Assembly (NCBI RefSeq): GCF_039912695.1
Contig: NZ_JBDSPJ010000002.1
Span: forward strand, 124,001-188,000
Origin: Pseudolysinimonas_A sp039912695
GTDB lineage: Bacteria; Actinomycetota; Actinomycetes; Actinomycetales; Microbacteriaceae
Direction of reading: 5' to 3'
Length of the DNA stretch: 64,000 nucleotides
A program made the translations under genes and the position numbers. Shown here one piece after another: positions 42,977-50,948 of this stretch. The notes under the pieces are model-generated. The model was given only the letters and a program-made list of their open reading frames with translations, ran no database searches and was not told where the DNA came from. Position 1 is the first letter of the stretch. Every line of letters starts with the position of its first letter.

Positions 42977-45637
42977 TCAGCCCTGAAGCGCAGAGCGGAT
43001 GCCGTCCAGCGCCGCCGCGATCGCCGTAACGTCGCTGCCGCCACCCTGTGCCAGGTCGTCTTTGCCGCCGCCACCACCGCCCAGGGTCGCCGCCGCTTGC
43101 TTCGCGAGCACTCCGGCCTTCGCGCCGGCATCCCGAGCGGCCTGGTTCGTCGCGACGATCACCGCAGGCTTGCCGTCGACCCGTGCCGCGAGAGCGACCA
43201 CGGCGGGGTCTGACCCGAGACGCTCGCGCACGCTCATGGCGAGGGTGCGCAGTTCGTCGGCCGTTCCGAGTTCGCCGAGATCTTCGACGACGGCACGGTA
43301 GACCCCGATCCGCGAGGCGTTCTCGGCAAGCGCCGGAACACGTCCCGAGAGCTTCGACGCCTCGAAGGCGGCGATCTTCTTCTCGGCAACTTTGAGCTGT
43401 TCGACGAGTGACGCGATGCGCTCGGGCAGTTGCTCGCGCGGGGTTTTCAAGGTGCTCGTCAGTTGACCGACGATGGCGCGTTCGGCCGTGAAGTCCTTGA
43501 AGGCGTCGAGCCCGACGAGCGCTTCGACGCGGCGGTTGGTTGACCCGACGCTCGACTCGCTCACCAGATTGACGATGCCGACCTCGGCCGACGAGCGAAC
43601 GTGGATGCCGGCGCACAACTCGCGCGACCAACTCCCGTCACCGATGTCGACCATCCGCACGACGTCGCCGTACTTCTCGCCGAACAGCGCCATCGCGCCC
43701 GAAGCCTTCGCCTCGTCAAGGGACAGGATGCGGGTGGTCACCTCGAGGTTGTCGCGCACGGCGTTGTTGGTGATCTCTTCGATCTCGCTGCGGGTCGCCG
43801 GCGAGAGCGCCTGGTTCCACGCGAAGTCGAGGCGCATGTAGCCCGCCTTGTTGAACGAGCCCGACTGGTGCGCCTCGTTGCCGAGGGTCTGCCGCAGGGC
43901 CGCGTGCACAAGATGGGTCGCCGAGTGCGCTTGCGACGCCGCATGCCGGTACGTCGGGTCGGCGAGCGTAGTTGCCACGGCATCCACCGCGACCTCTCCC
44001 GACCGCACCCGCACGGTGTGGCTGATGAGCCCCTTCACGGGACGCTGCACGTCGAGCACTTCGAGGTCGAAGCCATCGCCGACGATTCGACCCTGGTCGG
44101 CCGCCTGCCCACCGGACTCCGCGTAGAGCGACGACTCGGCGAGGATGACCTCGGCCACCTGCTCGACCGTGGCCTTCTGAGCCGGCTGCCCGTCGATCAG
44201 AATGCCGAGCACTCGCGTCTCGGTGGAGAGCGTGTCGTAGCCGGTGAATACCGTCTCGCCCTTCGCCCGAAGGTCGGAGTAGATCGCCAAATCGGCGATA
44301 GCGCCCTTCTTGGCCTTCGCATCCGTCTTGGCGCGCGTGCGCTGCTCGAGCATCAGCTTGTCGAACGCTGCGCGGTCGACCGTGAGGCCGGCCTCCTCGG
44401 CGATCTCGAGGGTGAGGTCGATCGGAAACCCGAAGGTGTCGTGCAGCAGGAAGGTAGCGTCTCCGGCGAGAGTCGCCGAGCCCGCCTTCTTCGCCTCCGC
44501 GACAGCCGTGTCGAGGATCGTCGTGCCACTCGCCAGTGTCGTGAGGAAGGTCTCTTCTTCACCGAGGGCGAGGCGCGAGGTGCGCTCCCAGTTCTCTTCG
44601 ACATCCGGGTAGGCGTCGCGCATCGCGTGACGGCTCGCGTCGAACAGTTCGGCGAACGACGGCGCGTCGACCCCGAGCAGACGCATCGAGCGGATCGCGC
44701 GACGCATCAGGCGGCGCAAGATGTAGCCGCGCCCCTCGTTGCCGGGCGTGACGCCGTCGGTCATCAACATGAGACTGGAACGCACGTGGTCGGCGATCAC
44801 GCGGAAACGCACGTCGTCGCCGTGGTCGGCGCCGTACTTCTTGCCCGCCAACGCGACCGCGGCATCCAAAACCGGACGCACCTGGTCGATCTCGTACATG
44901 TTGTCGACGCCCTGCTTGATGAAGGCGACGCGCTCCATGCCCATGCCGGTGTCGATGTTCTTCTTCGGCAGTTCGCCGACGATGTCGAAGTCGATCTTGC
45001 TGCGCACGTTCTGGATCGCGTACTGCATGAACACGAGGTTCCAGATCTCGACGTAGCGATCGTCATCCGTCGCCGGTCCGCCGTCGATTCCATACGAGGG
45101 TCCACGGTCGAAGAAGATTTCCGAACACGGTCCGGCTGGCCCCGGCTGACCGGTCGACCAGTAGTTCGAGTCTTTGCCGAGGTTCTGGATGCGGTCGTCC
45201 GACAGCCCGGCGATGCTCTTCCAGAGGGCACGCGCTTCGGTGTCTTCCTCGTAGACGGTGACCCAGAGGTCTTTCTCGTCGAAGCCGAGGCCGCCCTTCG
45301 CTTCGGGCGAGGTGAGGAGTTCCCACGCGTACGTGATCGCCCCCTCCTTGAAGTAGTCGCCGAACGAGAAATTGCCGTTCATCTGAAAGAAGGTGCCGTG
45401 CCGCGGGGTCTTGCCGACCTCTTCGATGTCATTCGTGCGGATGCACTTCTGCACGCTCGTCGCACGCGGGTACGGCGCAGGAACGACCCCGGTCAGGTAC
45501 GGGATGAACGGCACCATGCCGGCGACCGTGAAGAGCAGACTCGGGTCGTCGCTCACGAGTGAGGCGGAGGGAACGACGGTGTGACCGCGCTCACCGAAGT
45601 AGGTGAGCCAGCGGCGTTGAATCTCGGCGGTCTGCAC
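42977..45637 (-). CDS. alaS: Alanyl-tRNA synthetase
   Basis: The 886-aa class II enzyme charges tRNA-Ala. It has the class II core near the N-terminus ('RRWLTYFGERGHTVVPSASL', 'RTNDIEEVGKTPRHGTFFQMNGNFSFGDYFKEGAI'-region), the editing domain motif 'HSATHLVHAALRQTLG' (HxxxH) and 'SRELCAGIHV', where the conserved Cys and His of CxxxH are kept although the usual GGT is AGI. The C-Ala domain ends 'GGGGGGKDDLAQGGG'. Start GTG at 45637, with AGGAAG upstream. Confidence 0.97.
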   Translation of the reverse strand: MQTAEIQRRWLTYFGERGHTVVPSASLVSDDPSLLFTVAGMVPFIPYLTGVVPAPYPRATSVQKCIRTNDIEEVGKTPRHGTFFQMNGNFSFGDYFKEGAITYAWELLTSPEAKGGLGFDEKDLWVTVYEEDTEARALWKSIAGLSDDRIQNLGKDSNYWSTGQPGPAGPCSEIFFDRGPSYGIDGGPATDDDRYVEIWNLVFMQYAIQNVRSKIDFDIVGELPKKNIDTGMGMERVAFIKQGVDNMYEIDQVRPVLDAAVALAGKKYGADHGDDVRFRVIADHVRSSLMLMTDGVTPGNEGRGYILRRLMRRAIRSMRLLGVDAPSFAELFDASRHAMRDAYPDVEENWERTSRLALGEEETFLTTLASGTTILDTAVAEAKKAGSATLAGDATFLLHDTFGFPIDLTLEIAEEAGLTVDRAAFDKLMLEQRTRAKTDAKAKKGAIADLAIYSDLRAKGETVFTGYDTLSTETRVLGILIDGQPAQKATVEQVAEVILAESSLYAESGGQAADQGRIVGDGFDLEVLDVQRPVKGLISHTVRVRSGEVAVDAVATTLADPTYRHAASQAHSATHLVHAALRQTLGNEAHQSGSFNKAGYMRLDFAWNQALSPATRSEIEEITNNAVRDNLEVTTRILSLDEAKASGAMALFGEKYGDVVRMVDIGDGSWSRELCAGIHVRSSAEVGIVNLVSESSVGSTNRRVEALVGLDAFKDFTAERAIVGQLTSTLKTPREQLPERIASLVEQLKVAEKKIAAFEASKLSGRVPALAENASRIGVYRAVVEDLGELGTADELRTLAMSVRERLGSDPAVVALAARVDGKPAVIVATNQAARDAGAKAGVLAKQAAATLGGGGGGKDDLAQGGGSDVTAIAAALDGIRSALQG

Positions 45638-45739
45638 GGTGCTTCCTAGGTCGCCGCCCGTGAGGGCGGGCTGAGAGGGAGGGAACGGGCGCGAACGACC
45701 GCCGGGCCGGCGGACCTCGCCGCCCGGGAGGGGTCGGCG
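45638..45739 (-). other. GC-rich spacer with hairpins before alaS
   Basis: This 102-bp spacer holds a hairpin CCGCCC-GTGA-GGGCGG at 45654-45669, just upstream of the alaS ribosome binding site, and a palindrome CCGCCGGGCCGGCGG at 45699-45713. They may end the transcript of the small membrane gene or structure the alaS leader. No gene is seen. Confidence 0.5.
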
Positions 45740-45979
45740 CTAGTTGGCGGCGGCGCGGGCTCGCGCGGACAGGTCGGAGACCACGCCTTGCGCGTCAGCA
45801 ATCGTCTGCTTGAGCTCGGCTTCGCGGCTCTTGTAGCCGGTCACGACGGCGTCGCCGAATTCGCGAGCCTTCGCGTCGACATCGGAGAAGAACTTCTGAC
45901 CTTCGGGGGTCTTTGAGACCTGGTGTGCGATTGCAAAACCGGCGGCAGCACCAACGGCGAGCAGAAACAGACCCTTCAT
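45740..45979 (-). CDS. Small membrane protein (YtxH-like) between rpsD and alaS
   Basis: A 79-aa protein with one N-terminal span (GLFLLAVGAAAGFAIAHQV) followed by an amphipathic helical tail with 'TPEGQKFFSDVDAKAREFGDAVVTGYKSREAELKQT'-type sequence. This resembles YtxH-like small proteins. A gene of this kind is often found between rpsD and alaS in this family. A GGAGAAGGAG stretch precedes the ATG. Function is unknown. Confidence 0.85.
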   Translation of the reverse strand: MKGLFLLAVGAAAGFAIAHQVSKTPEGQKFFSDVDAKAREFGDAVVTGYKSREAELKQTIADAQGVVSDLSARARAAAN

Positions 45980-45999
45980 GGCGATTCTCCTTCTCCAAC

Positions 46000-46046
46000 G
46001 ACAACGGGGAAGCCCCTAGCTTACGCTGTGGGGCTTCCCCGTTGTC
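46000..46046. terminator. Strong hairpin downstream of rpsD
   Basis: A perfect 17-bp inverted repeat: GACAACGGGGAAGCCCC at 46000-46016 and its complement at 46030-46046, with a 13-nt loop. It lies 13 bp after the rpsD stop and 21 bp before the next ATG, so it is the likely rpsD terminator. There is no U-tract. Confidence 0.88.
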
Positions 46047-46058
46047 AGGATGCTGGGG

Positions 46059-46688
46059 CTAGCGGGCCGCGTAGTACTCGACGACGAGCTGAACCTCGGC
46101 CGTAACGGGCACTTCGGCACGCTTCGGGCGACGAACCAAACGGGCCTGCAGCTTGTCGATTTCGACCTCGCGGTAGCCCGGCGTCTTCGGCAGAACATCG
46201 ACGAGACCGCCGGCCGCCGCGACCTGGAAGGGCTCGGTGCCCTCAGAGCGCTCCTTGACGTGGATGAGCTGACCCGGCTTGACGCGGAACGACGGGCGGT
46301 CGACGATCTGGCCGTCGACGAGGATGTGGCGGTGCACGACCATCTGGCGTGCCTGCGCGGTCGTCCGCGCGAAAGCGGACCGAAGCACGAGGGCGTCGAG
46401 ACGCATTTCGAGCAGCTCGACCAGGTTCTCACCGGTCAGGCCCTGGGTGCGACGAGCTTCGGCGAAGACGATGCGCAGCTGCTTCTCGCGGATGCCGTAC
46501 TGCTCGCGCAGACGCTGCTTCTCGCGCAGACGCACCGCGTAGTCGCTGTCGGTCTTGCGCTTGGTGCGGCCGTGCTCACCCGGAGCGTAGGGACGCTTCT
46601 CGAGGTACTTGGCGGCCTTGGGCGTCAGCGGGATGCCGAGCGCACGAGAAAGGCGGACCTTGCGGCGGTCCTGAGACTTGGTAACCAA
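46059..46688 (-). CDS. rpsD: 30S ribosomal protein S4
   Basis: S4 starts 16S rRNA folding and often controls its own synthesis. The 209-aa protein has 'RLSRALGIPLTPKAAKYLEKRPYAPGEHG', 'YAVRLREKQRLREQYGIREKQLR', and the S4 RNA-binding domain 'RLDALVLRSAFARTTAQARQMVVHRHILVDG' over residues about 98-130. The start is a TTG at 46688 with AAGGA 7 nt upstream; no ATG or GTG fits the conserved N-terminus (x-V/T-T-K-S). Confidence 0.97.
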   Translation of the reverse strand: MVTKSQDRRKVRLSRALGIPLTPKAAKYLEKRPYAPGEHGRTKRKTDSDYAVRLREKQRLREQYGIREKQLRIVFAEARRTQGLTGENLVELLEMRLDALVLRSAFARTTAQARQMVVHRHILVDGQIVDRPSFRVKPGQLIHVKERSEGTEPFQVAAAGGLVDVLPKTPGYREVEIDKLQARLVRRPKRAEVPVTAEVQLVVEYYAAR

Positions 46689-46849
46689 CGTGAATTCCTT
46701 AGAACACGTGGACGCGACTGTCGCGACTCACGGACGTACATCGCGCTTCCACCGAAATCGGCACACACGTCGGGGCGTGCCGTTAGGCATGAGTGAAGAA
46801 GTGGGATGTGTCCGTCATCCAGACGAACCTCGCTACTTTAGCAGACCCG
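46689..46849 (-). promoter_or_regulatory. rpsD promoter and leader region
   Basis: A 161-bp gene-free region, the longest spacer in this part. On the minus strand TAAAGT (around 46833) could be a -10 element. An inverted repeat CGGCAC...GTGCCG (46759-46764 with 46777-46782) and a self-complementary GTCGCGAC near 46722 could fold in the leader, which would suit S4 autoregulation. None of this is proven by sequence alone. Confidence 0.45.
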
Positions 46850-47890
46850 CTACAGAGATTTTCCTAGCTCAATGAGCTGTTCGACGGTTACTCCGGAGGC
46901 TGAGACATAGCGATAGATCGAATCCGGATCGAAGTGCTTGAAACCCGGTCGTTCGTCGGACGGCTCAGTCCCGAGCGCTTTGTGAATGCTCGTCAGGTCA
47001 AACATCTCAGGCCGACGATTTGCGATCGCTTCACGCGCCAGCTTCGCTTCGCTCCCCCGGCCTTGTTCCCGAGTGACGAGGAGCCTTCGCACCTGGCCCG
47101 CCTGATACTGAAAGCTCACTTCGCTGAAATCAGGATCATTGGGCAGGCGTCGCCGCAGAGTCACGATCGGCGTCCCGTGAGTCATCGACGAGTCCGCGAG
47201 CACCCCCGTCGCATTGTCGGCAAGCAGCGTTGCAACGTGCTCGGCGCGCATCTTCTCGAGCCCCTGCTTCATTTGACGGGCGGGGATTGCCTCCAGGATT
47301 TCAGGTCGGAGGAACGCGAATTCGTTGGGGTGCTTGACGCGCGCAAGTTCGACCAAACGACTCAAGGTGCGGAGCAGCCGCGCGTAGTGGCGCATTGTTT
47401 CGACTTCATATCCCTCGCCTGCATCGATGAGTGCTCGATCGAGACGATCGGCGAGGTCCCCGTGACTCCAGAACACCCACCCGGTAGGGTCCGGATCTTC
47501 TTGAATGGCCGGCAACGGTGGAGTGGTTTGCGTCATCGACAGCACGATGCGCCGTGCCGGCGTATCCCACCACCCAGCGAGCTTCGAGTCGTAGTCCCGG
47601 AGCTGCGCGATCGTCGGTACCGAGAAGACCTTGTTCTCGATAATCACCGGACGAGCTCCCGGTCGGACAAGCACTAAGTCGAGATTCTGAAGCTCCCTGA
47701 CCGCTTCCCGAGGCGATCCTGGCCCCGGCGTGGAGCTCGGAAATACCTTGTCGGCGATCTCCGGCAGTCGCTCGTAGAACCACGCGAGGAGGTTCGAGTG
47801 AAAGAGTTCCCGGTGCCCGACCATGATCCGCGCCAATGGTTCGGCGTCAAGATCTGCAGCAAGTTGCTTAAGCTCGTCAAACTCGTTCAC
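46850..47890 (-). CDS. PD-(D/E)XK nuclease superfamily protein
   Basis: A 346-aa protein with a motif set of the PD-(D/E)XK superfamily: 'GHRELFHSNLLAWFYERL' (Glu28, His31, the usual first helix), then Asp71 in 'LDLVLV' and 'PVIIENKVF' (Glu85, Lys87), followed by 'QLRDYDSKL'. These proteins resemble restriction-type nucleases found beside defence genes; the target is unknown. The GTG start at 47890 overlaps the stop of a rarA 3' remnant (GTGA). Codon and base use look slightly less GC-rich than in core genes around it. It ends 161 bp before rpsD. Confidence 0.82.
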   Translation of the reverse strand: MNEFDELKQLAADLDAEPLARIMVGHRELFHSNLLAWFYERLPEIADKVFPSSTPGPGSPREAVRELQNLDLVLVRPGARPVIIENKVFSVPTIAQLRDYDSKLAGWWDTPARRIVLSMTQTTPPLPAIQEDPDPTGWVFWSHGDLADRLDRALIDAGEGYEVETMRHYARLLRTLSRLVELARVKHPNEFAFLRPEILEAIPARQMKQGLEKMRAEHVATLLADNATGVLADSSMTHGTPIVTLRRRLPNDPDFSEVSFQYQAGQVRRLLVTREQGRGSEAKLAREAIANRRPEMFDLTSIHKALGTEPSDERPGFKHFDPDSIYRYVSASGVTVEQLIELGKSL

Positions 47891-48008
47891 GGCATTCCCC
47901 TCTCGCTGATCGGATTTTGTTCAACGAGGATCGCCCGGATCTTCTCGCGGAGTGCTGCGACATCCCGCTCATTGCCGTGGGCGGTCGGCTCGCTGTAGCA
48001 CGTGCCGC
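47887..48008 (-). pseudogene. Second, decayed copy of the rarA 3' end
   Basis: Minus-strand translation gives GGTCYSEPTAHGNERDVAA followed by LREKIRAIL, matching the end of intact RarA (AGTRYYDPTAHGNERDVAA, RLEKIRAIL). DNA identity with 48657-48735 is roughly 80% by eye over about 75 bp, including identical runs such as GATCGCCCGGATCTTCTCG. The remnant then continues VEQNPISERGMP and stops at a TGA overlapping the nuclease start. It has no start codon of its own and its upstream part is replaced by the lipoprotein 3' end. Confidence 0.9.
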
Positions 48009-48017
48009 CGAGCCCGA

Positions 48018-48584
48018 CTAGTTCCAGGCGGCGAAAATCGCGAGCTTGTCACCGGGCTCGACGCCGAAGTGAGTGAGAAATTCCTGGTCGATGCCGAGGT
48101 TCAACGAAACCGAGTCGGGATAGGCGTCGAACACGTGCGCATAGGCGGACGTGAAGTCGTTACCCGCGGGCGGCGTGTACGAGATGTTGACGAGATCGCC
48201 CTCTCCCCAGGGGCCGACGTCCTCCGCCGTCCAACCGGCCGCGGTCAGCCACGACGTGATGCGATCGGTGAACGTCGGGTCGAACGGCTCGGCGAAGATC
48301 CAGATCATGTCTCGCGCCTCGTCGCTATAGGCACACACATCCGCGGGGAGGTCGCTGATCCCGAGGAGATCGGCGGACTGCAGGGCGACGGCGGGTCCGT
48401 ACTCGCCGGGCACGGCGCTCGGGCATCCCGCGTCGGGGACGGGCGCGGGTGCCGCTGTGGTCGGGTCCGGGCCGGCGGGCGCCGCCGGGGTGCTCGCACA
48501 CCCGAGCAGTGCAACAGACACGATCACTGCGGTCGAGGCCAGAGCGGCGAAACGGGATGCGAGGGTCGGCACGGGAGACTCCAT
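48018..48584 (-). CDS. Putative lipoprotein of unknown function
   Basis: A 188-aa protein with a signal peptide and lipobox 'VALLGC' (Cys29), a Pro/Ala/Thr linker, then a compact domain with cysteines ('DAGCPSAV', 'DVCAYSD') and tryptophans ('MIWIFAEPF', 'SWLTAAGWTAEDVGPWGEG'). I do not recognise the domain. Start ATG 48584; GTG at 48572 is an alternative. It lies between intact rarA and the rarA remnant, so it was gained by the event that duplicated the rarA end. Confidence 0.78.
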   Translation of the reverse strand: MESPVPTLASRFAALASTAVIVSVALLGCASTPAAPAGPDPTTAAPAPVPDAGCPSAVPGEYGPAVALQSADLLGISDLPADVCAYSDEARDMIWIFAEPFDPTFTDRITSWLTAAGWTAEDVGPWGEGDLVNISYTPPAGNDFTSAYAHVFDAYPDSVSLNLGIDQEFLTHFGVEPGDKLAIFAAWN

Positions 48585-48627
48585 TCTGAGGTCGACTCGG
48601 GTTCCCGACCAGTATGCCGCGTGCCCG

Positions 48628-49989
48628 CTATTCGCCGCTGAGACTCGGGCCGCGCAAGATCGCCCGGATCTTCTCGAGACGAGCTGCGACATCCCGTTCG
48701 TTGCCGTGGGCGGTCGGGTCGTAGTACCGCGTGCCGGCAAGCTCATCGGGGAGGTACTGCTGGGCGGCAACTCCGAATTCGGCGTCGTGGGCGTAGATGT
48801 AGCCCTTGCCATGCCCGAGTCGCTTCGCACCTGGGTAGTGCGCATCGCGCAGGTGCACCGGCACCCGACCGATCCGCCCGGCCCGCACATCCGCAATCGC
48901 CGCGTCGAGAGCCAGGTATGAGGCGTTCGATTTCGGAGCAGTCGCCAGGTACACGACGGCCTCGGCAAGCAGGATGCGTCCCTCCGGCATCCCGATGAGT
49001 GCGACCCCTTCGGCGGCCGCGACCGCGATCGGCAGCGCCTGCGGGTCGGCCATCCCGATGTCTTCTGCCGCAAGGATCATCACGCGACGGGCAATGAAGC
49101 GGGGATCTTCGCCGGCCTCGATCATGCGCGCGAGGTAGTGCAGCGAGGCGTCGACATCTGACCCGCGAACCGACTTGATGAACGCCGAGATGACGTCGTA
49201 GTGCTCATCCCCCTGGCGGTCGTAGCGCAGCAGCGCCCGGTCGACCGTCGCTGCGACGAGCTCCGCCGTCACGATCGGAAGGTCGTCGCCCTGAGGGTCC
49301 GCACCCTCGTGCTCGGCCACGGCAGCGGTCGCCGCAGCCTCGAGCGCCGTCAATGCGCGCCGTGCGTCGCCGGAAGCGAGTCGGATGATCACCGCTCGCG
49401 CGTCGGGATCGAGCGCGATTGCGCTGTTGAGACCCTTGGGCGATTCGACAGCGCGGTCGACCAACATCCCGAGGTCGTCTTCGTCGAGCGGCTCGAGGGT
49501 AAGCAGTAGCGACCGGGAGAGCAGCGGCGCGATCACCGAAAACGACGGGTTCTCGGTCGTCGCTGCAACCAGGATGACCCACCCGTTTTCGACGCCGGGC
49601 AGCAGCGCGTCCTGCTGCGCCTTCGTGAAACGGTGGATCTCGTCGAGAAACAGCACCGTCGACACCCCGTAGAGGTCGCGGTCGGCGTGAGCCTTCTCCA
49701 TGACCTCTCGGACATCCTTGACGCCTGCCGTCACTGCCGACAGTTCGACAAATCGGCGTCCCGACGAGTGCGCAATCGCCTGAGCGAGCGTTGTCTTGCC
49801 CGTTCCTGGCGGACCCCACAGGATGATCGAAACCGCGCCCGACTCGCCCGTCTTGTCGTTGGCGAGGTTCACCAGAGGTGATCCGGGCTTGAGGAGGTGA
49901 CCCTGGCCCGCCACCTCGTCGAGGGAGCGTGGCCGCATCCTGACCGCGAGCGGACTGCTGCCGGAGCGAAGTCCTGGCTGCGCGCTCAT
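48628..49989 (-). CDS. rarA: Replication-associated recombination protein A
   Basis: RarA (MgsA) is a clamp-loader-like AAA+ ATPase that acts at stalled forks. The 453-aa protein shows 'MRPRSLDEVAGQGHLL', Walker A 'WGPPGTGKTTLA', Walker B 'VLFLDEIHRFTKAQQD', sensor 1 'AATTENPSF', arginine finger region 'APLLSRS' and the C-terminal tetramerisation domain 'DVISAFIKSVRGSDVDASLHYLARM'. The 3' end is duplicated at 47887-48008. Start ATG 49989. Confidence 0.97.
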   Translation of the reverse strand: MSAQPGLRSGSSPLAVRMRPRSLDEVAGQGHLLKPGSPLVNLANDKTGESGAVSIILWGPPGTGKTTLAQAIAHSSGRRFVELSAVTAGVKDVREVMEKAHADRDLYGVSTVLFLDEIHRFTKAQQDALLPGVENGWVILVAATTENPSFSVIAPLLSRSLLLTLEPLDEDDLGMLVDRAVESPKGLNSAIALDPDARAVIIRLASGDARRALTALEAAATAAVAEHEGADPQGDDLPIVTAELVAATVDRALLRYDRQGDEHYDVISAFIKSVRGSDVDASLHYLARMIEAGEDPRFIARRVMILAAEDIGMADPQALPIAVAAAEGVALIGMPEGRILLAEAVVYLATAPKSNASYLALDAAIADVRAGRIGRVPVHLRDAHYPGAKRLGHGKGYIYAHDAEFGVAAQQYLPDELAGTRYYDPTAHGNERDVAARLEKIRAILRGPSLSGE

Positions 49990-50070
49990 GTCGTCATGCT
50001 AGCTGCGGCCCCCGACCGCCACGGAGAGTCACAGTAGAGTTCTCTGCGGCATACGGAAAGGTCCAGCAAC

Positions 50071-50853
50071 GTGGCATCCAACAGCAACCAACAGCGCGAC
50101 TCGCGAGAGGCGCAGCGACGTCTCAAGGTCTACGAGGCCCGTCAGCAGTTGAACGCCACGCAGTCCAAGCGCCGCGTCCGCGACAACATCTTCGCGATCG
50201 TGGGTGTCGTTCTGGTGGCCGGTCTCGCCGGGTTCACGCAATTCTTCTACTTCACGTCCGGCCCCGGCGCCCCGACTCCTGCGCCCACCGCCACCGAGGT
50301 CGCGGCCGACCAGAACGTCGGTGCACCCGACCCCAGCCTCGCCGAAGACCGGGTCTGGACGGGAGAGGTGAGCTTCAACGACGCGGTCCTCGGGATTTCG
50401 CTTGATGGAACTCTCGCGCCGCAAGCAGTCGCCGGAATGGTGCAAGACATGCAGGCGGGCTACTACCCCGGCAAGAACTGTCATCGCCTGGCGCCCGACG
50501 CGTCGTTCCTGCAGTGCGGCTCGATCGACGGCGTTGGGGGTCCCGACTCGGCCTTCTCCTATGGCCCGGTCGAGAACGACCCCGCCGACAACTCCTACCC
50601 AGCCGGAACGATCGCGATGGCGCGAAGTGGGGGCGATGCCTACAGCGAAGGCCACCAGTTCTTCATCCTGTTGACCGACACCACCCTGGGATCTGACGCC
50701 GCTGGCGGCTACTCGATCGTCGGCACCGTGACCTCAGGACTCGATGCGCTCAAAGCCCTGGTCGCGTCCGGCATTGACCCGACGACGGTGGCCTCCGACG
50801 GCACCGGAGCACCCCTCAACCCGATCACCATCACGGGATTCACTCTCCAGTAG
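50071..50853 (+). CDS. Membrane-anchored cyclophilin-type peptidyl-prolyl isomerase
   Basis: A 260-aa protein: basic, Gln/Arg-rich cytoplasmic N-terminus (1-38), one membrane span (FAIVGVVLVAGLAGFTQFFYF), a Pro/Thr linker, and an extracytoplasmic cyclophilin domain with 'GKNCHRLAPDASFLQCG' (active-site Arg), 'GTIAMARSGGDAYSEGHQFFILLTD' and 'GYSIVGTVTSGLDALK'. It assists folding of exported proteins. Start GTG at 50071, with GGAAAGG upstream. It is divergent from rarA. Confidence 0.93.
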   Translation: MASNSNQQRDSREAQRRLKVYEARQQLNATQSKRRVRDNIFAIVGVVLVAGLAGFTQFFYFTSGPGAPTPAPTATEVAADQNVGAPDPSLAEDRVWTGEVSFNDAVLGISLDGTLAPQAVAGMVQDMQAGYYPGKNCHRLAPDASFLQCGSIDGVGGPDSAFSYGPVENDPADNSYPAGTIAMARSGGDAYSEGHQFFILLTDTTLGSDAAGGYSIVGTVTSGLDALKALVASGIDPTTVASDGTGAPLNPITITGFTLQ

Positions 50854-50861
50854 CGCGATAC

Positions 50862-50914
50862 CCGCCCGTTGGACCCGGTCTGAGGGTGCAATAGGCTGAT
50901 TCGGGTCCGGGCGG
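50862..50914 (+). terminator. Hairpin between cyclophilin and DUF349 genes
   Basis: CCGCCC-gtt-GGACCCG (50862-50877) pairs with CGGGTCC-GGGCGG (50902-50914): a 13-bp stem with a 3-nt bulge and a 24-nt loop. It may end the cyclophilin transcript. The loop contains AATAGGCT, which could also be a -10 element for the DUF349 gene, so terminator and promoter may overlap here. Confidence 0.6.
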
Positions 50915-50948
50915 CAACCGGACAGCTTCTCAACAGCGAGGAACGGCA

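Noticed and set aside
42513..43631. Extended ruvX frame of 372 residues
   Set aside because: The upstream part overlaps alaS in another frame; GTG 42974 gives the normal YqgF length.
48018..49073. Extended lipoprotein frame of 351 residues
   Set aside because: The upstream half overlaps rarA; the signal peptide and lipobox begin at ATG 48584.
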